This document shows positions 9,029-18,002 of a stretch of 64,000 bases of DNA, in pieces (position 1 is the stretch's first letter; every line of letters begins with the position of its first letter). The notes under the pieces are model-generated. The model worked only from the letters and a program-made list of their open reading frames with translations, had not been told where the DNA came from and ran no database searches. This DNA is from Yoonia sp. F2084L (GTDB lineage: Bacteria > Pseudomonadota > Alphaproteobacteria > Rhodobacterales > Rhodobacteraceae): the NCBI RefSeq assembly GCF_023015625.1, contig NZ_JALKAH010000004.1, forward strand, positions 248,001 to 312,000. Direction: 5' to 3'. The position numbers were made by a program, and so were the translations under genes.

Positions 9029-9186
9029 CAATTCTTCTCCAAACCATTACCGCGCGAGAACGCTGAAAATCCCAGCCAGTTATTCACGCAAACTTGTTCA
9101 CAAGGATGGTAGGTAAGGATTGATATTAGCTAAAGTATGGCCTCGGCGCAGATGCGCGAGCCGAAACAACACCTAAGAGCGCAACC

Positions 9187-9705
9187 CTAGATATCCTGCC
9201 CGCGCTCTAGCAGGTCTTCGATCAGCTGACGTTGCAAATCAGCACTGTCGCCAGCCCCGAACTGCGCTGCCCCGCCACTGTAAAGCGTGCCATAAGTGGT
9301 CGCGATGTTGACGGTTTGCGCCACGCCAGAGATAAACTGATCCCGCTCCAACTCTTTGAACGGGTGAATAAAAACACCCCATAGCCGCCCTTGCGCCACG
9401 GCATAGCGTGCATCCAGCGCACTATCAAAATTGGCCTGCATTACGCGCTGCATTTCCTCGGCGGTCATCGTCTCGGCCGAACGGATCGGCACCATCGCCC
9501 GCATTCGGTTAGCAGCAACGTCGGTGACGATCAGGACCGGAATATCGTCAATCACAAAGGAAAAACCTGATCCGGTCACGCCCGCCTCGGGATCAAGAGC
9601 CAGAACAATCTCGGCCATCCGGCTCAGCGTCATATGCGGTTCTGCCTCTTGGGCATGAACAGAGACGGGGAACAAAAATGCGACAAGGGCGATAATGCGG
9701 ATCAT
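9187..9705 (-). CDS. secreted protein of unknown function
   Basis: Start chosen at 9705 because AAAGGAG lies 7 nt upstream and the product then opens with a clean signal peptide (MIRIIALVAFLFPVSVHAQ). A longer frame runs from 9759. The mature part of about 153 residues alternates strand and helix without recognised motifs. The FSFVIDDIPVLIV segment, the helix EEMQRVMQANFDSALDARYA and a strand with WGVFIHPF suggest a small alpha/beta fold, loosely like secretion-chaperone or YbjN folds; that resemblance is a guess. It lies downstream of cmk on the same strand, 81 bp away, behind a weak hairpin. Confidence 0.65.
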   Translation of the reverse strand: MIRIIALVAFLFPVSVHAQEAEPHMTLSRMAEIVLALDPEAGVTGSGFSFVIDDIPVLIVTDVAANRMRAMVPIRSAETMTAEEMQRVMQANFDSALDARYAVAQGRLWGVFIHPFKELERDQFISGVAQTVNIATTYGTLYSGGAAQFGAGDSADLQRQLIEDLLERGQDI

Positions 9706-9748
9706 GAGCAAACTCCTTTGCCTTAACCCTAAAGCGCGACCTCCAAGA

Positions 9749-9768
9749 CACCAAAGCAAGCTTTGGTG
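9749..9768 (-). terminator. weak hairpin downstream of cmk
   Basis: CACCAAAG and CTTTGGTG form a perfect 8-bp stem with a four-base loop, 18 bp past the cmk stop. There is no clear T-run, so it may only attenuate or stabilise the transcript end. Confidence 0.4.
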
Positions 9769-9785
9769 AATGTCTGCAACAACCG

Positions 9786-10394
9786 TTACCTGCGCGCGTC
9801 GGCCACAATGGCGACGGCCTGCGCAATCGCCTCGTCAATGCTCAAGTCAGACGTATCAACCAACACAGCATCCTGCGCCGGAACCAGCGGTGCAGCAGCC
9901 CGGTTGCGATCGCGCGCATCCCGCTCTTTGACATCGGCCAGAACAGTTTCCAGTGTGATGTCCATGCACTTGGCCGACAGTTCCTGAAACCGGCGTTCTG
10001 CACGGCAATCGGGGCTTGCCGTTACAAACAGCTTCACGTCCGCATCCGGGCAAATCACTGTCCCGATATCGCGCCCGTCCAATACCGCGCCACCGTCACG
10101 CCGGGCAAAACTGCGCTGAAAGGCGACCAGCGCCTCGCGCACCTGCGGGATCACAGCAACCTCGCTTGCAGCTTGAGCCACTTGGGGTGTACGCAAGCTG
10201 TCGTCTTCCAGATCGACCGGGTCCAGTGCCTGTGCCGCCGCAATCGGATCGGCACCTGAAATAACCTTCGCCCCAACGGCCCTGTACAGCAGCCCCGTAT
10301 CGAGATGCGCAAAGCCAAAATGCGCCGCGACTGCCTTGGAAATTGTACCCTTGCCAGCCGCAGCAGGGCCATCAATCGCAACGGTGAAACTCAT
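9786..10394 (-). CDS. cmk: cytidylate kinase
   Basis: Phosphorylates CMP and dCMP with ATP in pyrimidine nucleotide metabolism. The 202 residues carry the P-loop GPAAAGKGT near the N-terminus (residues 9-17), the [21 protein letters not shown] segment typical of bacterial CMP kinases, and the [13 protein letters not shown] region that binds the base. The start ATG overlaps the aroA stop by 4 bp (ATGA), so the two are translationally coupled. Length is slightly short for the family but all core regions are present. rpsA, its usual downstream neighbour, has been displaced. Confidence 0.95.
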   Translation of the reverse strand: MSFTVAIDGPAAAGKGTISKAVAAHFGFAHLDTGLLYRAVGAKVISGADPIAAAQALDPVDLEDDSLRTPQVAQAASEVAVIPQVREALVAFQRSFARRDGGAVLDGRDIGTVICPDADVKLFVTASPDCRAERRFQELSAKCMDITLETVLADVKERDARDRNRAAAPLVPAQDAVLVDTSDLSIDEAIAQAVAIVADARR

Positions 10395-11743
10395 CCGTTG
10401 GTCCGCACCAATTGGGCGCCCAGACCACCCATCAGGTCTTCGAAAATCGGGAAAGAGGTTGCGATTGGGCTGCCATCATCAATGCTCATGGGTTTCTGTG
10501 TTGCCATGCCCATCACCATAAAGGCCATTGCGATGCGGTGATCCAATTGGCTGGCAACCGTCGCACCGCCCGGCACATTCCCATGCCCAAGCCCCGTGAC
10601 TTTGCACCAATCAGGCCCCTCATCAACGATGACACCCGCTGCACGCAGCCCCTTGGCCATTGCATCAATGCGGTCGCTTTCCTTGACCCGCAGTTCTTTG
10701 ACACCCTGCATATCGGTCACGCCATGCGCAAAAGAGGCCACGACAGACAAAACCGGATATTCATCAATCATGCTCGCCGCACGCGCGGGTGGAACGGCGA
10801 TGCCTTTCAGATCAGGCGAAAACTTCGCGCGCAGATCGGCAACCGGCTCGCCGCCTTCCTCGCGCATGTTCTCATAGGTCAGATCAGCACCCATTTCCTG
10901 CAAGGTGGTGAACAAACCGGCACGGGTCGGGTTCAGGCCAATGTTGGGCACCAGAACATCAGACCTCGGCGTAATGATCGCAGCACAGACCGGAAACGCT
11001 GCCGAAGACGGATCGCGGGGCACTACAATCGTCTGTGGGGTCAGTTCAGGCTGACCATCCAGCGTGATCACCCGGCCCTCGTCGGTGTCTTCAACGGTTA
11101 GGGTTGCGCCGAACCCTTGCAACATCCGCTCCGTATGATCGCGGGTCGCTTCCTTCTCGATCACAACAGTCTGACCGGGTGCGTTAAGGCCCGCCAAAAG
11201 CACCGCAGACTTCACCTGCGCAGACGGCACAGGCACCACATAGCGTACTGGCACGGGATCAGTGGCCCCCACCAAGGTCATCGGCAACCGCCCACCGGCG
11301 CGCCCAACGGTCTGCGTGCCAAACAAGGCGAGTGGATCAGTGACCCGCCCCATTGGACGGCTGTTGAGCGAGGCATCACCAGTAAACGTCACGGTAATCG
11401 GCGATGTCGCCATCGCACCCATGATCAAACGCACGCCGGTGCCCGAGTTGCCGCAATCAATAACCTGTTCCGGCTCAGCAAAGCCACCGACACCCACACC
11501 GGAAACAGTCCATTCACCACCGCCGTGATTGGTCACTTTCGCGCCAAAAGCCTGCATCGCCTTGGCCGTGTCCAGCACGTCCTCACCTTCAAGCAGCCCG
11601 GCAATATGCGTTTCACCCACACACATCGCACCAAGGATCAGCGAGCGATGCGAAATCGATTTGTCGCCAGGCACATTGGCCTCACCCGTCAAAGGGCCGC
11701 AAGGGCGGGATGTCATCGGGATCGGGGTGCCGTGACCGGACAT
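10391..11743 (-). CDS. aroA: 3-phosphoshikimate 1-carboxyvinyltransferase (class II EPSP synthase)
   Basis: Makes EPSP from shikimate-3-phosphate and phosphoenolpyruvate in the shikimate pathway. The 450 residues contain the substrate motifs GDKSISHRS near the start, [11 protein letters not shown], and [10 protein letters not shown]. The set GDKS, SAQVK, RDHTE and NPTR is the one used to define class II (CP4-like) enzymes, which are naturally less sensitive to glyphosate; class assignment is from motifs only. It is the first gene of the aroA-cmk pair, with the stop codon overlapping the cmk start. Confidence 0.97.
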   Translation of the reverse strand: MSGHGTPIPMTSRPCGPLTGEANVPGDKSISHRSLILGAMCVGETHIAGLLEGEDVLDTAKAMQAFGAKVTNHGGGEWTVSGVGVGGFAEPEQVIDCGNSGTGVRLIMGAMATSPITVTFTGDASLNSRPMGRVTDPLALFGTQTVGRAGGRLPMTLVGATDPVPVRYVVPVPSAQVKSAVLLAGLNAPGQTVVIEKEATRDHTERMLQGFGATLTVEDTDEGRVITLDGQPELTPQTIVVPRDPSSAAFPVCAAIITPRSDVLVPNIGLNPTRAGLFTTLQEMGADLTYENMREEGGEPVADLRAKFSPDLKGIAVPPARAASMIDEYPVLSVVASFAHGVTDMQGVKELRVKESDRIDAMAKGLRAAGVIVDEGPDWCKVTGLGHGNVPGGATVASQLDHRIAMAFMVMGMATQKPMSIDDGSPIATSFPIFEDLMGGLGAQLVRTNG

Positions 11744-11849
11744 GAGGAATTCCTTCTTACTTCGCGCGGTTGATAGCGCAGGGCAAAGGCAGGGTCCATT
11801 GCCCGCATTATCATCTTGCCCGAAAAACTCTGCCCGGAGGATCCTGCCC

Positions 11850-12563
11850 TCACACCCGACGGAAGGTCAGATAATGAGGCGTGCGGCCTTCGCGCAGCGC
11901 CTTTTGCTCATAGCGGGTTGAGAGCCAATCAACCCACGGGTTGCGCCAATCGGCAGGACCTTCGGCCACCCACTCAAACCCATGTGCAGGCACCTGCTCC
12001 AGGGTCTGACGCACATAATCCTTGATATCCGTCGCCACGCGCAGTTCCGCCCCCGGTTTCATCACCCGGTGCAGCGGGGCCAGATGCTCTGGCGTGACAA
12101 ACCGCCTGCGGTGATGGCGTTTCTTGGGCCAAGGGTCAGGATAATTCAAGAACACCTTCGACAGCGTTGCATCCGGCAGTACATCGAACAGATCGCGCAC
12201 ATCACCGGGATGCACACGCAGATTGTCGACCTCAGCCTTGCGGATTTTCCCCAAGAGCATCGCCACGCCGTTGATAAAAGGCTCGCAGCCAATCAAACCC
12301 ACGTCAGGATAGCTCTCGGCCATATGCACCAGATGCTCACCGCCGCCAAAACCGATTTCAAGCCAGATGTCCTTTGCGCCGAAAACGGGCGTCAGATCAA
12401 GCGGTGTGCGATCCGGATTTTCGTCCCAACCAATCGGACCGGGTGACAATGGCGCCAGATCATTTTCAAGATAGTCATGCTGCGACGCACGGATCGTCTT
12501 GCCTCGAAAACGGCCGTAGAAATTGCGCCACGGCGCACCGGAAGGATGTTTGGTCTTGCTCAT
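11850..12563 (-). CDS. trmB: tRNA (guanine-N7-)-methyltransferase
   Basis: Methylates G46 in the variable loop of tRNAs using S-adenosylmethionine. The 237-residue protein has the SAM-binding glycine loop [13 protein letters not shown] and the TrmB-type [15 protein letters not shown] active-site stretch, which is nearly diagnostic. It lies downstream of metK, which makes its methyl donor; between them is a 108-bp gap holding two facing REP-like hairpins that could separate or tune expression. Confidence 0.96.
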   Translation of the reverse strand: MSKTKHPSGAPWRNFYGRFRGKTIRASQHDYLENDLAPLSPGPIGWDENPDRTPLDLTPVFGAKDIWLEIGFGGGEHLVHMAESYPDVGLIGCEPFINGVAMLLGKIRKAEVDNLRVHPGDVRDLFDVLPDATLSKVFLNYPDPWPKKRHHRRRFVTPEHLAPLHRVMKPGAELRVATDIKDYVRQTLEQVPAHGFEWVAEGPADWRNPWVDWLSTRYEQKALREGRTPHYLTFRRV

Positions 12564-12603
12564 GAGCGCGCTTTAGCAAGTGCCGCGCGCCAGCGCAATC
12601 GGC

Positions 12604-12668
12604 GGGTGGATCGTGATCCACCTTACCCATGCACCACCAAGCGTAAGGTGGGTCTTGACCCACCCACC
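12604..12668. repeat. pair of facing REP-like hairpins (BIME-like)
   Basis: Left unit: GGTGGATC (12605-12612), GT, GATCCACC (12615-12622), then CTTAC. Right unit: GTAAG (12643-12647) merging into GGTGGGTC (12647-12654), TT, GACCCACC (12657-12664). The two GTAAGG heads face each other across 16 bp. Relative to the solo copies elsewhere, the right unit has A to G in one arm and the matching T to C in the other, so pairing is preserved. Each unit has a CCACCC-type tail instead of a second head. It lies between metK and trmB. Confidence 0.8.
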
Positions 12669-12671
12669 TGA

Positions 12672-13853
12672 TCAAACAGCGCGCTTGAGCGCCTCAACCA
12701 GATCAGTCCGTTCCCAGCTGAACCCGCCATCGGCATCGGGCGCACGACCGAAGTGACCATAGGCTGCCGTACGTTCGTAAATCGGCTTATTCAACTCAAG
12801 GTGCTGACGAATACCGCGTGGGGTCAGGTCCATGACTTTGGCAATGGCACGCTCAATGGCGACAGGCTCGACCTCGCCCGTACCATGTGTATCAGCGTAG
12901 ATCGACAATGGCTTGGCGACGCCGATCGCATAACTCAGTTGGATCGTGCACCGCTCCGCCATACCCGCAGCCACAACATTTTTGGCCAAGTAACGCGCCA
13001 CATAAGCGGCAGAACGGTCTACTTTGGTCGGATCCTTACCTGAGAAAGCGCCGCCGCCATGCGGGGCTGCCCCGCCATAAGTATCTACGATAATCTTGCG
13101 CCCTGTCAGACCTGCATCACCATCAGGGCCACCAATCACAAAGGTGCCCGTCGGGTTCACCCACCACTCCGTTTGCGGTGTGATCAGGCCATCTGGCAGG
13201 ACTTCAAGAATATAGGGCTCAACAATCGCTCGAATGTCAGCACTGGTCTGGCTTTCTTCGCTGTGCTGGGTGGACAGCACGATTGAGGTTACCTCAACCG
13301 GTTTGCCGTTTTCATACCGCAGCGACACCTGGCTTTTGGCGTCAGGGCGCAAAGTGGGTTCTTCACCTGATTTACGCACTTCGGCCAAGCGCCGCAAAAT
13401 CGCGTGGGCGTATTGGATCGGGGCGGGCATCAATTCCTCGGTCTCGGTCGTGGCATAGCCAAACATGATCCCTTGGTCGCCGGCACCTTCGTCCTTGTCC
13501 TTCGCTGCATCAACACCTTGGGCGATATGCGCCGACTGCTGATGCAGCAGGTTCGTGATCTCACATGTGGCGTGGTGAAACTCGTCCTGCTCATAGCCGA
13601 TGTCTTTGATGCAAGCGCGTGCGATATCCTCAACGCGGCCCATGTAGTCTTTCAACTTGGACTGGTCCGACAGACCCACCTCGCCGCCGATCACCACGCG
13701 ATTGGTCGTCGCGAAGGTTTCGCACGCCACCCGCGCTTCTGGTTCTTCGGTCAAGAATGCATCGAGAATCGAATCTGAAATCCGATCACAGACCTTATCG
13801 GGGTGACCCTCAGAAACGGATTCCGAAGTAAAAATGTAGTTTTGGCGTGCCAT
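12672..13853 (-). CDS. metK: S-adenosylmethionine synthetase
   Basis: Makes S-adenosylmethionine from methionine and ATP. The 393 residues include [12 protein letters not shown] at the N-terminus, [12 protein letters not shown] (the ATP-binding signature) and [16 protein letters not shown] (the phosphate-binding P-loop signature). Length is normal for the bacterial enzyme. The ATG at 13853 is preceded by GGAGCA, which belongs to a SAM/SAH-type riboswitch directly upstream, so translation is expected to fall when SAM is abundant. It follows lnt by 88 bp in the conserved leftward block. Confidence 0.98.
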   Translation of the reverse strand: MARQNYIFTSESVSEGHPDKVCDRISDSILDAFLTEEPEARVACETFATTNRVVIGGEVGLSDQSKLKDYMGRVEDIARACIKDIGYEQDEFHHATCEITNLLHQQSAHIAQGVDAAKDKDEGAGDQGIMFGYATTETEELMPAPIQYAHAILRRLAEVRKSGEEPTLRPDAKSQVSLRYENGKPVEVTSIVLSTQHSEESQTSADIRAIVEPYILEVLPDGLITPQTEWWVNPTGTFVIGGPDGDAGLTGRKIIVDTYGGAAPHGGGAFSGKDPTKVDRSAAYVARYLAKNVVAAGMAERCTIQLSYAIGVAKPLSIYADTHGTGEVEPVAIERAIAKVMDLTPRGIRQHLELNKPIYERTAAYGHFGRAPDADGGFSWERTDLVEALKRAV

Positions 13854-13860
13854 GGGGATG

Positions 13861-13903
13861 TGCTCCAGTGAAATTTACTGTCACGTCAGGAAGCCGTTGT
13901 GAC
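13861..13903 (-). promoter_or_regulatory. SAM/SAH riboswitch of metK
   Basis: Read leftward, the RNA opens GTCACAACGGCTTCCTG, continues to GTGAC, and ends in CACTGGAGCA. GTCAC pairs with GTGAC as the closing stem, and CTTCC can pair with GGAG to form the pseudoknot that hides the ribosome site. Sequence and order match the small SAM/SAH riboswitch known from Rhodobacterales metK leaders (recognised from memory). GGAG ends 9 nt before the ATG, consistent with translational control. Confidence 0.9.
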
Positions 13904-13941
13904 AGCGTTGCGCTCCCGCATAGGGGGTGCCTGAGGGAAGG

Positions 13942-15441
13942 TCAATCGCTATCGCGTCGCGTCAGCAGATATCGCCCAAAGGTTAACAAAAGAAGGGACA
14001 CAATCAGCGGGGCATCACCCCAACGGCTGTAGAACGTGGCCGCCCCCACCGGTGGTAAAGGCACGTCAATCGCGCCATCCCGACCCAAAGGCAGCGATGC
14101 CGTGATCCGACCCTTTGCATCAATCATCGCACTGATCCCGGTGTTCGCAACACGGACCATCGGAAGACCATGTTCAATCGCGCGCAGCCGTGCTTGGGCC
14201 AAATGTTGATGCGGCCCTGCCGCCTTGCCGAACCACGCGTCATTCGTGATCAAAAGCAGCAGCCGGGGGCGGTCCCCACCATAGGTGATTTCTTCAGCAA
14301 AAATGCCTTCGTAACAGATCAATGGCACGGCCGCACCAATACCAGGCAAATCAATCGGGCCGGGAGTGGTGCCCGGTGTGAACCCAATGCCAAGATTGCG
14401 CGCCAGCCCTGTCGCGCCGACTTGCCCCAATAATCGCGCCCCGGGCATGTATTCACCAAAGGGTACAAGATGGCGTTTGTCATAGATGCTTTGCGCCATC
14501 CCGTCCGGCCCCATCACCACAAGGCTGTTATAGGCGCGCGCCTCGGCGTCCCGCCTTTGAATACCAAACACCAAAGGCGCACCGCGGGCCGCCCCGGCAA
14601 GCAAGCTGAGATCATCATCAATATGGTTGAGCAGATAGGCAATTGCGGTTTCAGGCCAGACCACAAGGTCGGGCACGTCTCCTTCGCCAGATAATTGCAA
14701 GAGCCGGTTCAGGAACACATCACGATACGCAGGATCCCATTTTTGGTGCTGCGGCGCGTTGGGCTGGACCAAGCGTACGACAGGCAGATCAGCACGCGGA
14801 TCTAACGGGGGTCCGGGGCGCAATACAAAAGCAAGTGCCACCAACAAGCCAAGAGTGACCAACCCGATGATCTGGTCGCGTCTGACCAGCCATGCAATCG
14901 CCCAGCCGGATAGAACGGTTATCAGTGTCAGCAGGTGCGGCCCCCCAAAAGCCGCTGCCTGCGCAAGGCCGGTGGATACCCAAATGTGCCCTAACAAAGC
15001 CCAAGGAAAACCAGTAAGGATCAAAGACCGCAGCACCTCGGCCCCGACCAGCAAGAGGCCAAAGAAAATAACGCTCCGTGGGGCCAATCGCGCTGCAAAC
15101 CAGCCAGCCAGCCCCCAGAAAAGCGCCCCACCCGCCCCCATCAGGAATAGCGCAAAGGGGGCCATCCAGCCGTGGCGCGCGATATCCACCAAAAACGGCT
15201 CAACAATCCAGCGCAGGCTGAAGGCAAAGTAGCCAAAGCCGAATGCCCACGCATGAAAGGCCGCCTGACGCGGCATCGCACTCACCGGATAGATCACAAA
15301 GAACGCGCCCAGCGCCAATACGGTCGCAGGCCAAAGATCAAACGGAGCTTGGCCCAATCCGGCGATGACACCCAGAAACCCCAAAGCAATGAACCGAAGC
15401 CACGTCGGACGGGCGGCGAATTGCGCCAAAATGTCAGCCAT
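13942..15441 (-). CDS. lnt: apolipoprotein N-acyltransferase
   Basis: Adds the third acyl chain to lipoproteins in the inner membrane. The N-terminal half has about six hydrophobic segments; the C-terminal half is a nitrilase-like domain with the catalytic triad regions VVWPETAI (Glu), KRHLVPFGEY (Lys) and LICYEGIF (Cys). A last membrane helix (LIVSLLLLTFGRYLL) closes the protein. The start at 15441 (MADILAQ) is preferred over an upstream in-frame ATG, because the N-terminus then fits the family and the ATG overlaps the corC stop by 8 bp, implying coupling. The resulting 499 residues match the usual length. Confidence 0.95.
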   Translation of the reverse strand: MADILAQFAARPTWLRFIALGFLGVIAGLGQAPFDLWPATVLALGAFFVIYPVSAMPRQAAFHAWAFGFGYFAFSLRWIVEPFLVDIARHGWMAPFALFLMGAGGALFWGLAGWFAARLAPRSVIFFGLLLVGAEVLRSLILTGFPWALLGHIWVSTGLAQAAAFGGPHLLTLITVLSGWAIAWLVRRDQIIGLVTLGLLVALAFVLRPGPPLDPRADLPVVRLVQPNAPQHQKWDPAYRDVFLNRLLQLSGEGDVPDLVVWPETAIAYLLNHIDDDLSLLAGAARGAPLVFGIQRRDAEARAYNSLVVMGPDGMAQSIYDKRHLVPFGEYMPGARLLGQVGATGLARNLGIGFTPGTTPGPIDLPGIGAAVPLICYEGIFAEEITYGGDRPRLLLLITNDAWFGKAAGPHQHLAQARLRAIEHGLPMVRVANTGISAMIDAKGRITASLPLGRDGAIDVPLPPVGAATFYSRWGDAPLIVSLLLLTFGRYLLTRRDSD

Positions 15442-16321
15442 TGCGGGCGGCAGACAGACGCACACGCAACCGTTGGACACGGCGTGGATCGGCGTCAACG
15501 ACCTCAAACTCGGGACCATCGGGATGCACGATCACTTCGCCGCGTGCAGGTAAATGCCCGGCCAACATGGTGACCAAACCGCCCAATGTATCAATCTCTT
15601 CTTCGTCGATCTGGTCGGGGTTGGTAAGGGTCATCCCGATCTCGGCCTCAAAGTCATCCAGATCGGTGCGGGCCTGCGCCAGATAGCACCCCGGTTTTTC
15701 CATGACCCAGCTTTTGGCCTCTTCGATGTCATGCTCATCCTCAATCTCGCCGACCACCTGTTCAATGACATCCTCAATCGTCACCAGCCCATCAGTGCCG
15801 CCGTATTCATCAATGACCAAAGCCATATGGATGCGCTCAGCCTGCATCTTTTGCAGCAAGACGCCCAGCGGCATCGACGGCGGCACATAGATCAACGGGC
15901 GCACCATCTCGCGCAGGTCCATCGAGGGGCTTTTGCCATTGAAACCATGCAGAAGCGCAAAGTCCTTCAGGTTCGCTGTGCCAATCGGCGTATCAAGCGT
16001 GCCATCGTAAACCGGGACACGGGTCTTTCCGCTGTCCCGAAAGACAGTGACCAATTCGTCTTTGGTGATCGTCAGCGGCACAGCCACAATATCGGGCTTG
16101 GGAACAGCAACGTCTTCCACCCGCATCCGGCGCAGGTTCAGCATCCCCAGAACAGAGCCTGCCGCCTTGGTCACCTCGGCGGGTACATCATCATGCGCAG
16201 GCTGCACCGTGGTAGGGCGAAACGCATTGCGTAGACGGGTCATGAGCCCCGGTGAAGTGGTCATTTGATCCGGCTGCGCGCTTTGCGCAGCGCTAGACGG
16301 TACGTCGCCAGTGTCGCCCAT
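15434..16321 (-). CDS. hemolysin-family/CorC CBS-domain protein
   Basis: The 295 residues contain a pair of CBS domains (roughly residues 70-195) followed by a CorC/HlyC C-terminal domain (roughly 205-290). There is no N-terminal DUF21 membrane domain, so it is the short soluble form like CorC/YbeX rather than a full CNNM-type transporter. Such proteins are linked to magnesium/cobalt efflux and sit beside ybeY and lnt in many proteobacteria, as here. The N-terminal 60 residues are low-complexity and variable. The gene is 21 bp from ybeY and overlaps lnt. Confidence 0.9.
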   Translation of the reverse strand: MGDTGDVPSSAAQSAQPDQMTTSPGLMTRLRNAFRPTTVQPAHDDVPAEVTKAAGSVLGMLNLRRMRVEDVAVPKPDIVAVPLTITKDELVTVFRDSGKTRVPVYDGTLDTPIGTANLKDFALLHGFNGKSPSMDLREMVRPLIYVPPSMPLGVLLQKMQAERIHMALVIDEYGGTDGLVTIEDVIEQVVGEIEDEHDIEEAKSWVMEKPGCYLAQARTDLDDFEAEIGMTLTNPDQIDEEEIDTLGGLVTMLAGHLPARGEVIVHPDGPEFEVVDADPRRVQRLRVRLSAARNG

Positions 16322-16342
16322 TTTATCCTTACCTATGGGGGC

Positions 16343-16843
16343 TTACTGCCCCGGTTCTTCCCTATATGGGTCAGCAAGACCCAGTTTGCCAAGTATCTCT
16401 GTCTCTAACCCTTCCATAAGGGTGGCGTCGCGGTCACGTTCATGATCGAAACCCAACAGATGAAGTGTGCCATGAACCAGTAAATGAATGGTGTGATCGC
16501 GCATGGTTTTGCCTGCTGCTTCTGCCTCGCGGGCGCAGGTATCGTATGCAATCGCGATATCGCCAAGCTCTGTATCAGCGCCGGGTTGCGGCGGCAGCGG
16601 CATTTCGCCATCCATTGCGGCAGCGCGTTCCTGCGACGGCCAACTGAGCACATTCGTCGGCTGCGGCTTTCCGCGAAAATCTTCATTCAGCACCGCGATA
16701 CGCGCGTCATTGCAAGCCAGCACGCTGACTTCGAATGCCGAGGGTTCGATCCCTAGCCTTTCAAACGCAGTATCAATCGCGACTTGCGCAAGGGCGTCGA
16801 TATCGCCCCAACGCTTGTCCTCGACCAAGCAGTCAACGCTCAC
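16343..16843 (-). CDS. ybeY: endoribonuclease YbeY (rRNA maturation factor)
   Basis: Zinc-dependent RNase involved in 16S rRNA 3' end maturation and ribosome quality control. The 166-residue protein carries the metal site HLLVHGTLHLLGFDHERD (His-x3-His-x5-His) near the C-terminus and the RGKPQPTNVLSWP strand typical of the family. It starts with GTG at 16843, overlapping the phoH stop by 3-4 bp (GTGA), which supports that start over internal ones. Neighbours phoH upstream and corC downstream are the classic ybeY context. Confidence 0.96.
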   Translation of the reverse strand: MSVDCLVEDKRWGDIDALAQVAIDTAFERLGIEPSAFEVSVLACNDARIAVLNEDFRGKPQPTNVLSWPSQERAAAMDGEMPLPPQPGADTELGDIAIAYDTCAREAEAAGKTMRDHTIHLLVHGTLHLLGFDHERDRDATLMEGLETEILGKLGLADPYREEPGQ

Positions 16844-17853
16844 TTGGGATCATCCGCCTCATATGCCTCAATAATTGCAGCCACCAGCGGATGACGGACG
16901 ACGTCCTTGGAGGTGAAATAATTAAAGCTGATCTTTGGAATGTTCTTGAGCAACCGCTCTGCGTCCCAAAGCCCCGAATTCACACCACGTGGCAGATCAA
17001 TCTGGGTGCGGTCACCCGTGATGACCATGCGGCTGCCTTCGCCCAGACGGGTCAGGAACATCTTCATCTGCATCGTGGTCGCGTTCTGCGCCTCATCCAG
17101 TACAACAAAGGCGTTGGACAGGGTTCGGCCGCGCATAAAGGCCAAAGGCGCGATTTCAATCACCTTTTCCTCAATCATTTTGGCCGATTGCTTGCCTGGC
17201 AGAAAATCGTTCAGCGCGTCATAAAGCGGCTGCATATAAGGATCGACCTTGTCCTTCATGTCACCGGGCAAATAACCCAGTTTTTCGCCCGCTTCGACAG
17301 CAGGTCGCGACAGGATGATCTTATCGACATGACCGGAAATCAGCATGTTCACGCCAACGGCGACAGCCAGATAGGTCTTGCCCGTACCTGCGGGGCCAAT
17401 GCCGAAAGCAAGTTCGTTCGCAAAGAGCGACTTAACATAAGCCTTCTGCGCATCGGTGCGCGGCTCGATCAGCTTCTTGCGGGTCTTGATCTCGACCCGC
17501 TCGGTTTCGCCTTTGAAAAGCTCAATCTGGTCGCCATCGCGCGCGGGATCAAACATCGGCGCGGCACCCATGCGCAGTTCGCGGTCCAGATCACCGGGTT
17601 CCAGCGTCCGCCCAGCCTCTAGCCGACTGTACAGCGCACCCAAGACTTGGGTAGCCTCCAAGCGCACATCATCTTCGCCAATGACAGCCAATTGGTTGCC
17701 ACGACGCAGAATTTGCACGCCAAGTTTGTCTTCGATGGTGGTCAGGTTGCGGTCATATTCGCCGCAAAGGTCGATCAGCAAAAAGTTGTCAGGGAATTCT
17801 AACAGGGTTTCTGGGGTCATGTCAGCGGGTGGGGTCAGGGCACCGGTGGCCAA
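16840..17853 (-). CDS. PhoH family ATPase
   Basis: A 337-residue PhoH-like protein. The N-terminal part (1-120) has a KH-like segment (NLTTIEDKLGVQILRRGNQLAVIG). The P-loop ATPase domain follows, with Walker A GPAGTGKTYLAVA around residue 157 and Walker B AFVVLDEAQNAT about 90 residues later, ending with the HPLVAAIIEAYE tail. PhoH proteins are associated with RNA processing together with YbeY. The TTG at 17853 has AAGGAG 7 nt upstream, better supported than the ATG at 17820, which lacks a good ribosome site. First gene of the phoH-ybeY-corC-lnt overlapping run. Confidence 0.93.
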   Translation of the reverse strand: MATGALTPPADMTPETLLEFPDNFLLIDLCGEYDRNLTTIEDKLGVQILRRGNQLAVIGEDDVRLEATQVLGALYSRLEAGRTLEPGDLDRELRMGAAPMFDPARDGDQIELFKGETERVEIKTRKKLIEPRTDAQKAYVKSLFANELAFGIGPAGTGKTYLAVAVGVNMLISGHVDKIILSRPAVEAGEKLGYLPGDMKDKVDPYMQPLYDALNDFLPGKQSAKMIEEKVIEIAPLAFMRGRTLSNAFVVLDEAQNATTMQMKMFLTRLGEGSRMVITGDRTQIDLPRGVNSGLWDAERLLKNIPKISFNYFTSKDVVRHPLVAAIIEAYEADDPK

Positions 17854-17976
17854 TCAGCTCTCCTTTTCATGTATGTATAACTATGGTGGCGCGTCAAAAC
17901 GCAAGGTGCAAGGTGTCTGGGACAATTGTCACAGATTTGATACTGGATTTTTTGAAAGCGCTACATGATCGGTTGG

Positions 17977-18002
17977 GTAAGGTGGATCATGATCCACCTT
18001 AC
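17977..18002. repeat. 26-bp REP-like palindrome, copy 1
   Basis: A perfect palindrome whose left half is GTAAGGTGGATCA. It spans the miaB stop codon: the TAA at 17999-18001 is part of the right arm. It can fold as a 12-13 bp hairpin at the end of the miaB message. Identical copies lie at 20807-20832 and 32206-32231. Confidence 0.9.
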
